Notes: generated from the letters alone by a model not told the origin. Positions 15,800 to 24,339 are shown, numbered from the stretch's first letter. The stretch: 64,000 nt of DNA from an uncultured Oscillospiraceae bacterium (GCA_902478785.1 CABSMJ010000004.1:62001-126000), one strand, 5' to 3'. Made by a program: numbers and translations.

Positions 15800-16607
15800 C
15801 ATTTTGGTCATTGGCGGCGGCCCGGCGGGGCTGTCCGCGGCCCTCAACGCCCGGGCCAGAGGCAAGAGCGTGCTGGTGGTGTCCAACGATCTGGAGGACA
15901 ATCCTCTGTGGAAGTCGGAGCTGGTGGACAACTACCCGGGCCTGCCCGGTGTCACCGGCGCCCAGCTTCTCAAGGCCTTGGAGGACCACGCCATCCAGGC
16001 CGGGGCGGAGATCCGCCGGGGCAAGGTGCTCAACGCCGCCTATGACGGCGAGAGCTGGTACGTCAGCATCGGCGCCGACGTGGAGGAGGCCAAGGCCCTC
16101 ATCCTGGCGGCGGGCATCGTCCGGGGCAAGAAATTCCCCGGGGAGGAGGCATTGCTGGGCACCGGCGTCAGCTACTGCGCCACCTGCGATGGCGGCCTCT
16201 ACCGGGGCAAGGACGTGGCCGTCATCGGCTACGACGCCGAGAGCCGCCGGGAGGCGGATTTCCTGGAGGAGATCGGCTGCCGCGTGCGCTTTTTCCTCTC
16301 TCCCAAACAGGTGGAGATCCAGGGCCAGGCCAAGGTCAGCGGCGTGACAGTGGACGGGGAGCAGCTGGCGGTGGACGCGGTATTTTTGCTGCGGCCGTCC
16401 ATGGCTCCCACGGAGATCTTCCCGGAGCTGGAGACCCAGGGCAGCTATGTCAAGGTGGACCGGTCCATGGCCACCAATCTGCCGGGCCTGTTCGCCGCCG
16501 GCGACTGCACCGGCGGACCGCTGCAGGTGGCCAAGGCCACCGGTGAGGGCCTCATCGCGGGCCAGAAGGCGGCAGCCTACGTGGACGCCGTGAGCCGCAA
16601 AAAGTGA
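15789..16607 (+). CDS. Thioredoxin reductase-like flavoprotein lacking NADPH motifs (FFTR-like)
   Basis: FAD protein of 272 residues, shorter than the ~310 of NADPH thioredoxin reductase. The FAD motif GGGPAG is at 9-14 and a redox-active CATC at 130-133. The second nucleotide-binding region reads VIGYDAESRREA instead of GxGxxA, and the HRR motif that binds the NADPH phosphate is missing (FFLSPKQ). This combination fits the clostridial ferredoxin-dependent flavin thioredoxin reductases. It would move electrons from ferredoxin or another donor to the thioredoxin encoded next. Electron donor remains inferred. Regulation by the overlapping ArsR gene is likely. Confidence 0.85.
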   Translation: MSYDILVIGGGPAGLSAALNARARGKSVLVVSNDLEDNPLWKSELVDNYPGLPGVTGAQLLKALEDHAIQAGAEIRRGKVLNAAYDGESWYVSIGADVEEAKALILAAGIVRGKKFPGEEALLGTGVSYCATCDGGLYRGKDVAVIGYDAESRREADFLEEIGCRVRFFLSPKQVEIQGQAKVSGVTVDGEQLAVDAVFLLRPSMAPTEIFPELETQGSYVKVDRSMATNLPGLFAAGDCTGGPLQVAKATGEGLIAGQKAAAYVDAVSRKK

Positions 16608-16613
16608 TACTAC

Positions 16614-16633
16614 CTTCCGCCTCCGGGCGGAAG
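16614..16633 (+). other. Hairpin between reductase and thioredoxin genes
   Basis: CTTCCGCC/GGCGGAAG with a four-base loop and no T-run. A TATAAT-like box at about 16674 may give the thioredoxin gene its own start, but I see no good -35 for it. Confidence 0.4.
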
Positions 16634-16701
16634 CGCGGATAGAGACTTTCCTTCGCACATACAATACTGCATATAATAAAAAGAAAAAAGGAGAAATCGA
16701 T

Positions 16702-17022
16702 ATGAGCGTGAAGCATTTTACCAATTCTGTGGAGTTTAACAGTGCCATTCAGACCGCCCCTGTGGCCATGGTGGACTTCTGGGCCACCTGGTGCGGCCCC
16801 TGCAAGATGCTGGCCCCCACCATCGAGAAGATCGGTGAGAGCTACGAGGGCAAGGCTCTGGTTGCCAAGGTGGACGTGGACCAGTGCCAGGACCTGGCCG
16901 CCCGCTTCGGCATCATGAGCATCCCCACGGTGGTCTTTTTCCAGAACGGCAAGGAGGTGGGCCGTCTGGTGGGCGTCCAGCCTGCCGGTGCTTTCACCAA
17001 CGCGCTGGATCAGCTGCTGTAA
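16702..17022 (+). CDS. trxA: Thioredoxin
   Basis: Classic thioredoxin of 106 residues with the active site WCGPC (about 31-35) and the cis-proline loop SIPTVVFFQNG. It reduces protein disulfides and would be recharged by the reductase encoded immediately upstream. AAAAAGGAG precedes the ATG. Two hairpins follow the gene. Confidence 0.96.
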   Translation: MSVKHFTNSVEFNSAIQTAPVAMVDFWATWCGPCKMLAPTIEKIGESYEGKALVAKVDVDQCQDLAARFGIMSIPTVVFFQNGKEVGRLVGVQPAGAFTNALDQLL

Positions 17023-17051
17023 CTTCTTCTTCTCTCTCTCCCAACCCAACT

Positions 17052-17088
17052 CTTTCCGGCCTGCGGCGGGGGGCCGCAGGCCGGAAAG
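17052..17088 (+). terminator. 16-bp GC-rich hairpin after trxA
   Basis: Perfect stem 17052-17067 with 17073-17088, loop of five G's, no T-run. It precedes a second, canonical terminator. Confidence 0.55.
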
Positions 17089-17114
17089 CTGCCCCAAAAA
17101 CGAAAGCGCGTGCG

Positions 17115-17151
17115 AAAAAAACCGCCGGCACACCGTGCCGGCGGTTTTTTT
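17115..17151. terminator. Bidirectional terminator between trxA and htpG
   Basis: ACCGCCGGCAC/GTGCCGGCGGT stem with a three-base loop, A-run on the left and T-run on the right, serving both converging genes. Confidence 0.9.
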
Positions 17152-17164
17152 ATTGGTTGTGTGG

Positions 17165-19054
17165 TTACTCCATGAGGCTGCACACCAGATCGGCATAGGC
17201 CGAGGCGTCCTCCAGCGGCAGTCCGGCGATGAGCACCGCCTGGTCGTAGAAGAGCCGGGCGTACTTCTTGGCCTTCTCCGGGTCCTCCGTCACGGCCTTT
17301 TCCAGGGCGGTAAAGGCGGGGTGGGAGGTGTTGAGCTCCAGGATGCGATCGGCCTTGATGGGGCTGTCGGGCTGCATGGCCTGGAAGTACTTCTCCATCT
17401 CAAAGCTCAGACCCTCTCCCGCGGTGAGGCACACCGGGTGGCTCAGCAGCTTCTTGGAGGAGCGCACCTCCTTGACCTTGTCGCCCAGGGCCTCCTTGAC
17501 GAAGTCCAGGGTGGCCTTGTGGGCGTCCTCCGCCTCCTGGGTCTTTTCCTCGGTCTCGTCCTCCAGCTCTAGCTCGCCGTTGACCACGGAGCGAAAGGCC
17601 TTCTCCTTGTACTGGCCCAGCATCTGGGCCACGAACTCGTCCACCTCGTCGGTGAAGTAGAGCATCTCGAAGCCCTTTTGCTTCAAAAGCTCCGTCTGAG
17701 GCAGCTGGTCCACGGCGGTGAGGCTGTCGCCGGAGGCGTAGTAGATGAGCTTCTGGTCCTCGGGCATCCGGTCCACATACTCGCTCAGGGTGGTCAGGCC
17801 CTCCTGGGTGGAGGAGTGGAACAGCAGCAGATCCTGGAGCTTGTCCTTGTGGGCGCCGTAGTCGCTGACTGCGCCGTACTTGAGCTGCCGGCCGAAGTTC
17901 TTCCAGAAGGTCTCATAGCCCGCCCGATCGTCCTTCAGCAGCTTTTCCAGCTCGCTGCGGACCTTCTTTTCCAGGGAGGAGGCGATGACCTGCAGCTGGC
18001 GGTCATGCTGGAGCAGCTCACGGGAGATGTTCAGGCTCAGGTCCGGGGAGTCCACCACGCCCCGGATGAAGCGCAGATACTCCGGCAGCAGATCGGCGCA
18101 CTTGTCCATGATCAGCACGCCGTTGGAATAAAGCTGCAGGCCCGGCTCATAGTCCTTGGTGTAGAAGTTGAAGGGGGTGGCGCCGGGGACGAACAGCAAG
18201 GCCTTGTAGGTCACAGCGCCCTCCACGCTGGCGGTGATGACCGTCTGAGGGGCGGCGTAGTCCTGGAACTTGTCCCGATAGAACTTGTCGTACTCCTCCT
18301 TGGTGACCTCGGACTTTTTCCGCTGCCACAGGGGCACCATGGAGTTGAGGGTCTCCACCTCGGTGTAGGTCTCATACTCGGGCTTGTCCGCAGGGGAGCC
18401 CTCCTTCTGGCGGGTCTTGCTGACCTCCATGCGGATGGGGTAGCGGATGTAGTCGGAGTACTTGCGCACCAGCTCCTGGATGCGCCAGGACTCCAGGAAC
18501 TCGCCGTAGTGCTCCTCGTCGGTGTCGGGCTTGATGTGGAGGAGGATCTGGGTGCCCACGGTGTCCTTGTCGCACTCGGTGACAGTGTAGCCGTCCACGC
18601 CGGAGGACTTCCACTGATAGGCCTGGTCGCAGCCGTACTTCTTGGTGGTGACGGTGATCTGGTCAGCCACCATGAAGGCGGAGTAGAAGCCCACGCCGAA
18701 CTGGCCGATGACGTCCACATCCGCCGCGGCCTGGTCCGCCTCCTGCTTGAACTGGAAGGAGCCGGAGGAGGCGATGACACCCAGATTGTTGTCCAGGTCG
18801 TCCTTGTCCATGCCGATGCCGTTGTCGGCCACGGTGAGGGTCCGGGCGTCCTTGTCTATGGTCAGCTCGATCTTGAAGTCCTCCCGCTGCATGCCCACCT
18901 GGTCGTCGGTGAGGGCGCGGTAGCACAGCTTGTCGCAGGCGTCGCTGGCGTTGGAGATCAGCTCCCGGAGGAAGATCTCCTTGTGGGTGTAGATGGAGTT
19001 GATCATCAGGTCCAGCAGCCGCTTGGATTCGGCTTTGAATTGTTTCTTTGCCAT
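17165..19054 (-). CDS. htpG: Molecular chaperone HtpG (Hsp90)
   Basis: Bacterial Hsp90 of 629 residues, full length for the family. The N-terminal GHKL ATPase domain shows ELISNASDA, DNGIGM and the GQFGVGFYSAFMV motif, followed by the middle domain and a C-terminal dimerisation domain. It helps fold and remodel client proteins under stress. I start at the ATG at 19054, preceded by AGGAGTG; an upstream in-frame start would run through the promoter region. A TATAAT-like -10 box lies at 19100-19105 on the minus strand with no clear -35. No CIRCE element was seen. Confidence 0.96.
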   Translation of the reverse strand: MAKKQFKAESKRLLDLMINSIYTHKEIFLRELISNASDACDKLCYRALTDDQVGMQREDFKIELTIDKDARTLTVADNGIGMDKDDLDNNLGVIASSGSFQFKQEADQAAADVDVIGQFGVGFYSAFMVADQITVTTKKYGCDQAYQWKSSGVDGYTVTECDKDTVGTQILLHIKPDTDEEHYGEFLESWRIQELVRKYSDYIRYPIRMEVSKTRQKEGSPADKPEYETYTEVETLNSMVPLWQRKKSEVTKEEYDKFYRDKFQDYAAPQTVITASVEGAVTYKALLFVPGATPFNFYTKDYEPGLQLYSNGVLIMDKCADLLPEYLRFIRGVVDSPDLSLNISRELLQHDRQLQVIASSLEKKVRSELEKLLKDDRAGYETFWKNFGRQLKYGAVSDYGAHKDKLQDLLLFHSSTQEGLTTLSEYVDRMPEDQKLIYYASGDSLTAVDQLPQTELLKQKGFEMLYFTDEVDEFVAQMLGQYKEKAFRSVVNGELELEDETEEKTQEAEDAHKATLDFVKEALGDKVKEVRSSKKLLSHPVCLTAGEGLSFEMEKYFQAMQPDSPIKADRILELNTSHPAFTALEKAVTEDPEKAKKYARLFYDQAVLIAGLPLEDASAYADLVCSLME

Positions 19055-19214
19055 AAAAAACAGCACTCCTTTGTTCTTTATTTTTCTGCTCAAGAGGAAA
19101 TTATACCACGCAAGCCGGCGAAAAAATGACTAAATTGTAAAATTTTTCAAAGCGGTTTACCCCGGCGGGATTTGCGAGTAAAATGGGTAAAAACAGACCA
19201 AGGGAGACTTGTCT

Positions 19215-19649
19215 ATGAATTTTCTGCACAGAGTGGGCAACAGCCTGGCGCGGTTCATGTATGGCCGCAACGGGGTGGACCAGCTGAACATGGCATTGCT
19301 GGTGGGGTATCTGCTGCTGTGCGTGGTGCGGGCCGTCTTGTCGGCCCTGGTCCACAGTATGGTGGTGAGAACCATCTGCGATGTGCTGCTGCTGGCTCTG
19401 GCTATCCTCATCTTCTGGCGGATGCTCTCCCGGGACGTGTATCGCCGCCAGTGCGAGAACCGCAAGTGGGTGGGGTTCTGGAGCGGCCTTAAGAGCCGCC
19501 GGTCCGCCGCCCGGGCCCGGCATGCCGACAAGGAGCACAAGTACTTCAAGTGCAAGAACTGCAAGACCATCTGCCGGGTGCCGGCGGGGAAGGGGAAGAT
19601 CGTCATCACCTGCCCCAAGTGTGGCCAGGAGATCCGCGGCCGCAGCTAA
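19215..19649 (+). CDS. Two-helix membrane protein with C-terminal zinc ribbon
   Basis: Conserved-looking protein of 144 residues with two hydrophobic helices (about 25-45 and 52-70), a basic linker and a C-terminal zinc ribbon, CKNC (about 115-118) and CPKC (about 134-137). Topology suggests the ribbon is cytoplasmic. I choose the ATG at 19215 with AGGGAGA seven bases upstream; a TTG two codons earlier is possible. It is divergent from htpG and ends before a terminator. No function can be assigned; a nucleic acid or protein binding role for the ribbon is only a guess. Confidence 0.75.
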   Translation: MNFLHRVGNSLARFMYGRNGVDQLNMALLVGYLLLCVVRAVLSALVHSMVVRTICDVLLLALAILIFWRMLSRDVYRRQCENRKWVGFWSGLKSRRSAARARHADKEHKYFKCKNCKTICRVPAGKGKIVITCPKCGQEIRGRS

Positions 19650-19675
19650 AGCCCATCCCACACGCCAAAGAAAAA

Positions 19676-19707
19676 AGGACCGCCGATCTTTCGGCGGTCC
19701 TTCTTTT
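19676..19707. terminator. Bidirectional terminator between zinc-ribbon gene and bilS
   Basis: AGGACCGCCGA/TCGGCGGTCCT stem, four-base loop, A-run to the left and TTCTTTTTG to the right. Confidence 0.85.
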
Positions 19708-19762
19708 TGCATATCAAACGCACAAGCTTTTTTTCAACAGGGGGCAGCCTACGGGCGCTTTT

Positions 19763-20254
19763 TTACGCCATGGCGGCCTTCACGGCGGACTGGAGGGCCG
19801 CCGTATCCTGGGCGTCGGGATGGCCCAGGGCCTTCTGGAAATTCTCCAGCATGGCTTCCCGCCGGGGGGAGGGCTCCATGGCCGCATACCGGTCCTTCAC
19901 GGCCTGGGGCATCTGTCCCTGGCACATGAAGGTGCCGATGACCTGCACCTCCGGGGCCAGGTGTTCCCGGACCCGGCCCAGGATCTGGTCAAAGTAGGCG
20001 GGGGCGCCGCCGAAGCCGGCGGTGCCGAAGAGAAAGACCTTCTGGTCCGTCACCTGGGCCAGAAAATCGCCGATCTCCTGGGGGCAAGTGCCCTTGTCGG
20101 TCCAAAAGCCCACATAGAGCACGTCGGCCTCCAGGGCCTTGGGGTCGGGAGCGCCGCAGTGGAGGCACTGGGCGGCAGGCAGAGCCTCCCGGATGGCCTC
20201 TCCCAGGCGCCGGGTGTTGCCGGTTCGGCTGGCGTAGACAATGGCGTAAGTCAT
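19763..20254 (-). CDS. bilS: Flavodoxin-like partner of bilirubin reductase (BilS)
   Basis: Flavodoxin-fold protein of 163 residues. The FMN phosphate loop is YASRTGNTRRL near the N-terminus, followed by the Rossmann-like strands VLYVGFW and VFLFGTAGFGG. In known gut bilirubin reducers a flavodoxin-like BilS is encoded next to the reductase BilR and supplies or relays electrons. Here the start codon overlaps the bilR stop (ATGA), so the two proteins are translationally coupled. AAGGAAGG precedes the ATG. Assignment rests mainly on the pairing with BilR. Confidence 0.85.
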   Translation of the reverse strand: MTYAIVYASRTGNTRRLGEAIREALPAAQCLHCGAPDPKALEADVLYVGFWTDKGTCPQEIGDFLAQVTDQKVFLFGTAGFGGAPAYFDQILGRVREHLAPEVQVIGTFMCQGQMPQAVKDRYAAMEPSPRREAMLENFQKALGHPDAQDTAALQSAVKAAMA

Positions 20255-21363
20255 GGCGTTTCCTTCCTTTCATAGATACAGTGGACGCCCTGGTGGGCCA
20301 TCAGGCCGTCCAGGCACGCCTTGTTGCAGCGCACGCAGCGATGGATGGTGTCTGCCCGGTCCTGGTGCACCTTCCGGGGCCAGTCCGGGTCGGCGATGAG
20401 CTGGCGGCTCATGGCGGCGCAGTCCATGCGGCCGGATCGGATCTGGGCATCCACAAAGGCCGGGTCGGTCAGGCCGCCCACGCCGCAGATGGGGGCCTGG
20501 GTCAGCTGCCGCACCTGGTCGCAGAACTTCAAAAAGCAGCCCTCCGCGCCAAACTCCGGGTGGGTTTTCGGGGGGATGGTGTCGGTGAGGGCAGAGTGGT
20601 TGGCCAGGGTCACATGAAAGCTGGTGACGCCGGCTTGCTCCAGCAAAGGCACGAACACGGACAGCTCTGACTCCAGCACGCCGGCGTTTCCGTAGTGGGG
20701 GTCCTCCTGGCGCACCGCCAGCTTGTAGTCGATGGGGATGTCCGGCAGGCGGCGGCGGACGGCGGACACCGCCTCCACCGCGAACCAGGCCCGGTTCTCC
20801 GGCCCGCCGCCGTAGCGGTCGGTGCGGTGGTTGAAGACGGCGGAGCTGAAGCTCCCGCACATCCGGTCCCCGTGGACCTGGATCATGTCAAAGCCCGCCT
20901 CCCGGGCCAGCACCGCCGCCTGGCCGAAGGAGGCGGTGATCTCATCTACCTTGTGCTGGGGCAGTCCGGTGATGTAGGGGCCCACCTGCTGGTTCAGCAG
21001 AGGCCGCAGCTCCGCCTGGGAGATGTGGCCGGTGAGCACGCCGGGGATATATTTGACCATGGCCTTCAGGTTGGAGTCCGACTGGTGGAGCTGGGCGCAG
21101 ATCTTGCAGCCCTCCCGGTGCACGGTGTCCACCAGGAGCTTGTAATAGGCAAAGCCCTTCTTGGTGTACAGGGAGGGGCCAAAACCATGCCTGCCCACCG
21201 GCACGTCGCCCAGAATGACCATGGCGCAGCCGCCGGCGGCAATGCGTCCCAGACGCGCTGCCAGCTCCTCCTGGGGCAGGCCAAAGGTGGTGGGGGCAAA
21301 GATGATGGGGTTTTTCAACGTCAGCCCGCCGTAGTCCACGGGCCGTTTCAGGGATTCGTACAT
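20251..21363 (-). CDS. bilR: Bilirubin reductase (BilR), old-yellow-enzyme family
   Basis: FMN-dependent TIM-barrel reductase of 370 residues. The signature HGDR motif is at 164-167, giving Asp166 and Arg167, the residues reported as important in characterised BilR. The C-terminus carries HRCVRCNKACLDG plus a further Cys, a likely Fe-S site. It lacks the NADH-binding domain of longer family members, consistent with use of a separate flavodoxin-like partner. The expected reaction is reduction of bilirubin to urobilinogen in the gut. AAGGAAATG precedes the ATG, and the gene overlaps the MarR regulator by 16 bases. Alternative: another ene-reductase, but motif numbering and neighbours make BilR much more likely. 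Confidence 0.88.
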   Translation of the reverse strand: MYESLKRPVDYGGLTLKNPIIFAPTTFGLPQEELAARLGRIAAGGCAMVILGDVPVGRHGFGPSLYTKKGFAYYKLLVDTVHREGCKICAQLHQSDSNLKAMVKYIPGVLTGHISQAELRPLLNQQVGPYITGLPQHKVDEITASFGQAAVLAREAGFDMIQVHGDRMCGSFSSAVFNHRTDRYGGGPENRAWFAVEAVSAVRRRLPDIPIDYKLAVRQEDPHYGNAGVLESELSVFVPLLEQAGVTSFHVTLANHSALTDTIPPKTHPEFGAEGCFLKFCDQVRQLTQAPICGVGGLTDPAFVDAQIRSGRMDCAAMSRQLIADPDWPRKVHQDRADTIHRCVRCNKACLDGLMAHQGVHCIYERKETP

Positions 21364-21776
21364 GGCATTTCCTTCATTTCTTTTCCAGTGACTTTTGCCA
21401 GGAGGGCAAGCAGCTGGCGCTGCTCGTCGGCAGTGAGGGGGGAGAGGGTTTCCTGGTCCCAGTCAAAGAACACATGATGACTGACGGCAAAGGCCTCCTG
21501 TCCCCGCTGGCTCAGGTTCAGCCGGTAGGCCCGGCCCACCTTTTCCCGGGTCAAAAAGCCTGCCTCCACCAAGTGGGTGATGCTGCGCTGGGAGTAGCCC
21601 CAGTCCAGCCCCAGGGCGGCGGTCAGCTCCGCCTGGGTGCAGCCCGGATGCTTGCCCACATACAGCACCGGGAACAGAGACCCGAAGGTCAGGCCCAGCT
21701 GCCCCAGCCGCTGGGTGGTGTAGGCGGTGAAGCTGCGGTGGAATACGGTGGCATAGTAAGCCAGGGTGTCAAACAT
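21348..21776 (-). CDS. bilQ: MarR family regulator of the bil operon (BilQ)
   Basis: MarR-type winged-helix protein of about 142 residues. The DNA-binding part shows HPGCTQAELTAALGLDWGYSQRSI-like helices (first half of the protein), and long helices at both ends form the dimer. It is first in a three-gene overlapping unit with bilR and bilS. Two identical 15-bp palindromes sit on its promoter, so it probably represses its own operon until a ligand, perhaps a tetrapyrrole, is bound. The ligand is inference. Start taken at the ATG at 21776; a GTG three codons upstream is possible. Confidence 0.88.
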   Translation of the reverse strand: MFDTLAYYATVFHRSFTAYTTQRLGQLGLTFGSLFPVLYVGKHPGCTQAELTAALGLDWGYSQRSITHLVEAGFLTREKVGRAYRLNLSQRGQEAFAVSHHVFFDWDQETLSPLTADEQRQLLALLAKVTGKEMKEMPCTNP

Positions 21777-21796
21777 GGTCCTCACATCCTCTTTCT

Positions 21797-21839
21797 CTTG
21801 ACTAAGTCAAGTATATTCTCTTAGCTTGACTAAGTCAAG
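21797..21839 (-). promoter_or_regulatory. bilQRS promoter with two identical MarR-type operators
   Basis: The perfect dyad CTTGACTAAGTCAAG occurs at 21797-21811 and 21825-21839, centres 28 bp apart. On the minus strand TTGACT (21833-21838) and TATACT (21810-21815) form a promoter with a 17-base spacer, so each dyad overlaps one promoter box. Confidence 0.85.
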
Positions 21840-21901
21840 TATAAAATAAAGATAATTTGAAAACAAAGGAAAACGGCTCTGCGGTGTCAGCCAGAGACGG
21901 C

Positions 21902-21927
21902 AAAAAAGGCCGCCCTTTCGGGCGGCC
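21902..21927 (-). terminator. Terminator of the amino acid ABC transporter operon
   Basis: GGCCGCCC/GGGCGGCC stem with a four-base loop; on the minus strand it is followed by six T's. Confidence 0.85.
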
Positions 21928-21954
21928 CTGTGTGCAGGGAAAGGAAAGGATTGC

Positions 21955-22677
21955 TCAGAGCACCTTGGACAAAAAGTCGATGGTGCGCTGTTCCTTGGGG
22001 TGGGCGAAGAACTCGTGGGGCTCGTTCTGCTCCAGGATGTGGCCGCCGTCCATAAAGAGGACCCGGCTGCCCACCTCACGGGCAAAGCCCATTTCGTGGG
22101 TGACCACCACCATGGTCATGCCCTCGTGGGCCAGTTCCTTCATAACATCCAGCACCTCGCCCACCATCTCAGGGTCCAGGGCGGAGGTGGGCTCGTCAAA
22201 GAGCATCAGCTTGGGCTTCATGGCCAGGGCCCGGACGATGGCGATGCGCTGCTTCTGACCGCCGGAGAGCTGGGCGGGATAGGCGTCGATCTTGTCCATC
22301 AGGCCCACCCGCTCCAGAAGCTTTTCCGCCTCTGCGTCGGCCTCGGCGGGGCTCATGAGCTTGGTGCGCACGGGAGCCAGAGTGATGTTCTTGCGGATGG
22401 TCATGTTGGGGAAGAGATTGAAGTGCTGGAACACCATGCCCATCTGCTGGCGGATCTTGTCGATGTCGCACTTGGGGTCGGTGATCTCCGTACCGTCAAA
22501 GGTGATGGAGCCGGCGGTAGGGGTCTCCAGCAGGTTCAGGCACCGCAGAAAAGTAGACTTGCCGGAGCCGGAGGGGCCGATGACGACGACCTTTTCTCCA
22601 GGATAGATATGTTCGGAAATATCGTCCAGCACCAGGTTTTTTCCGAAGGATTTGGACAGATGCTTAACGTCGATCAC
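21955..22677 (-). CDS. Polar amino acid ABC transporter, ATP-binding protein
   Basis: ATPase of 240 residues of the GlnQ/HisP group. Walker A GPSGSGKST, signature LSGGQKQR, Walker B LMLFDEPTSALDPE and the switch His (VVVTHEMGF) are all present. It powers import of a polar amino acid with the adjacent permease, whose gene it overlaps by 14 bases, and the upstream binding protein. The specific amino acid cannot be told from sequence. Confidence 0.95.
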   Translation of the reverse strand: MIDVKHLSKSFGKNLVLDDISEHIYPGEKVVVIGPSGSGKSTFLRCLNLLETPTAGSITFDGTEITDPKCDIDKIRQQMGMVFQHFNLFPNMTIRKNITLAPVRTKLMSPAEADAEAEKLLERVGLMDKIDAYPAQLSGGQKQRIAIVRALAMKPKLMLFDEPTSALDPEMVGEVLDVMKELAHEGMTMVVVTHEMGFAREVGSRVLFMDGGHILEQNEPHEFFAHPKEQRTIDFLSKVL

Positions 22678-23425
22678 TTTGACGCAGCCTCCTTTCCAGC
22701 TTGCCCTGGAGCCAGCTGAAAATCAGCACCAGGATCAGGTACATAATGGCAGTGATGATGTAGGGGTACATGGCCTCGTAGGTCTTGGTAATAATGGCCT
22801 GGGCAAAGTAGACGATCTCCTTGCCGCCCACCACCGAGATCAACGAGGTATCCTTGAGCAGCGTGATGAACTCGTTGCCCAGGGAGGGGAGAATGGCCTT
22901 AAAGGCCTGGGGGATGACGATGAAGCGCATGGTGTCCAGATACCCAAGGCCCAGGGACCGGCCGGCCTCACTCTGGCCGGGGTCCAGGGACATGAGGCCG
23001 CCCCGGATGATCTCCGCCACATAGGCGCCGGAGTTGATACCCAGGGCAAGAACGCCTACCATGGTTTTGTTCCGGCTGCTGGCAAAGATGACGAAGCCCA
23101 TAATCATCAGCTGGACCATCATAGGCGTGCCGCGGATGATGGTGACATAGATCTTGCAGATGGCATTGATGATGCCCAGGAAGGGATTACGGTGGCCGGG
23201 CCGCTGCTGGTCATGGGCGGTGCGGATGGTGGCCACCACCACGCCCAGGACCACGCCCAGGATCAGCGCCAGCACCGTTACCTTGATTGTGGTGGCCAGG
23301 CCCTGGAAATAGGTGACCCATCTGTCCTCATAGAACCAGGCGTTATAAAATTTGATAAAGGCGCTTTGGAGTGCACTGGGATCTTCCAGAGCACTGAAGG
23401 TTTCATAGAGCCGTGTGGGGTCCAT
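22664..23425 (-). CDS. Polar amino acid ABC transporter, permease
   Basis: HisM/GlnP-type permease of 253 residues with about five membrane helices. The EAA-like loop, including GYLDTMRFIVIPQAFKAILP, which contacts the ATPase, is at about 160-185. A hydrophilic N-terminal ~45 residues is longer than in many relatives. It is preceded by a terminator-like hairpin after the binding-protein gene, which should make permease and ATPase less abundant than the binding protein. Confidence 0.93.
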   Translation of the reverse strand: MDPTRLYETFSALEDPSALQSAFIKFYNAWFYEDRWVTYFQGLATTIKVTVLALILGVVLGVVVATIRTAHDQQRPGHRNPFLGIINAICKIYVTIIRGTPMMVQLMIMGFVIFASSRNKTMVGVLALGINSGAYVAEIIRGGLMSLDPGQSEAGRSLGLGYLDTMRFIVIPQAFKAILPSLGNEFITLLKDTSLISVVGGKEIVYFAQAIITKTYEAMYPYIITAIMYLILVLIFSWLQGKLERRLRQSDRR

Positions 23426-23456
23426 GGATGATCCTCTCTCTTTCTAAAAATGCCGC

Positions 23457-23483
23457 AAAAGGGGCGGCAGAGGCCGCCCCTTT
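23457..23483 (-). terminator. Attenuating hairpin between binding-protein and permease genes
   Basis: AAAGGGGCGGC/GCCGCCCCTTT stem; on the minus strand TTTT follows closely. Such partial terminators are common after solute-binding-protein genes. Confidence 0.65.
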
Positions 23484-23502
23484 CGCGGAGCAAGAGTAAA
23501 AA

Positions 23503-24339
23503 TTAGTCAGCCTTGATATACTTGGCGATGATGGCGTCCACAGTGCCGTCGGCCTGCAGCTCGTCCAGAGCACCCTGAACGGCGTTGAGCAGAGCAGTGT
23601 TGCCCTCATCCACGGCGATGCAGTAGTCCTCCTCGACCCAGTTGCCGGGCAGAGTGGTCAGACCTTCGTTGGCAGCCACATACTCCTCAGCGGGAGCCTG
23701 GTCAATGATGACAGCGTCCACCTGACCGCTGATCAGAGCCTGAACAGCGGTGGCGCCGTTGTCATAGGCAATGACGTGATCCTCACCGTAGCCGCCGTCC
23801 TCGGGAGCAGCAGAAGCATACTGATAACCGGTGGTGCCGCGCTGGGTGCCGATGAGCTTCTCGCCCAGATTGTCCATGGTCACATCGGAGCCTTCCTTGA
23901 CGATGACCACCTGCACGCCGGTGGCATACTTGGTGGTGAAATCCATGACCTTATCGCGGTCCTCGCTGTAGCTCAGGCCAGCCAGGGTCAGATCAGCGGC
24001 GTTGTTCTGCACAGCCAGCAGAGCGGAGTCGAACTCCATGTCGTCGATGACCAGCTCCAGGCCCAGCTTGTCGGCGATGGCCACGGCCAGCTCAATGTCA
24101 ATGCCCTCATAGCCCTGATAGGCACCCTCGCCGTCGGCGACCATCTCATAGGGAGGGAACTGGCAGTTGGTAGCCATAATCAGCTTGCCTTCCTCCACGG
24201 TGGTGAAGGTGGCATCGCCCTCGTTGGTGGAATCGGCACCAGTAGAGGAGCCCTTGGAATCGGTGGAACCGGTGCTGCCGCAGGCGGCCAGGGACAGAAC
24301 CATCAGCATGGCCAGGGCAAGAGTCAGTAACTTTTTCAT
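23503..24339 (-). CDS. Amino acid ABC transporter substrate-binding lipoprotein (SBP_bac_3)
   Basis: Family 3 solute-binding protein of about 278 residues. It has a lipoprotein signal peptide, Lys-Lys then a hydrophobic run ending in the lipobox LAAC, followed by a Ser/Gly/Thr-rich linker. The mature part shows CQFPPYEMV, YEGIDIELAVAIA and LSYSEDRDKVMDF, the standard ligand pocket elements for polar amino acids. It is tethered outside the membrane and delivers ligand to the permease. GGAAG fits the ATG at 24339 better than the ATG two codons upstream. Confidence 0.94.
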   Translation of the reverse strand: MKKLLTLALAMLMVLSLAACGSTGSTDSKGSSTGADSTNEGDATFTTVEEGKLIMATNCQFPPYEMVADGEGAYQGYEGIDIELAVAIADKLGLELVIDDMEFDSALLAVQNNAADLTLAGLSYSEDRDKVMDFTTKYATGVQVVIVKEGSDVTMDNLGEKLIGTQRGTTGYQYASAAPEDGGYGEDHVIAYDNGATAVQALISGQVDAVIIDQAPAEEYVAANEGLTTLPGNWVEEDYCIAVDEGNTALLNAVQGALDELQADGTVDAIIAKYIKAD

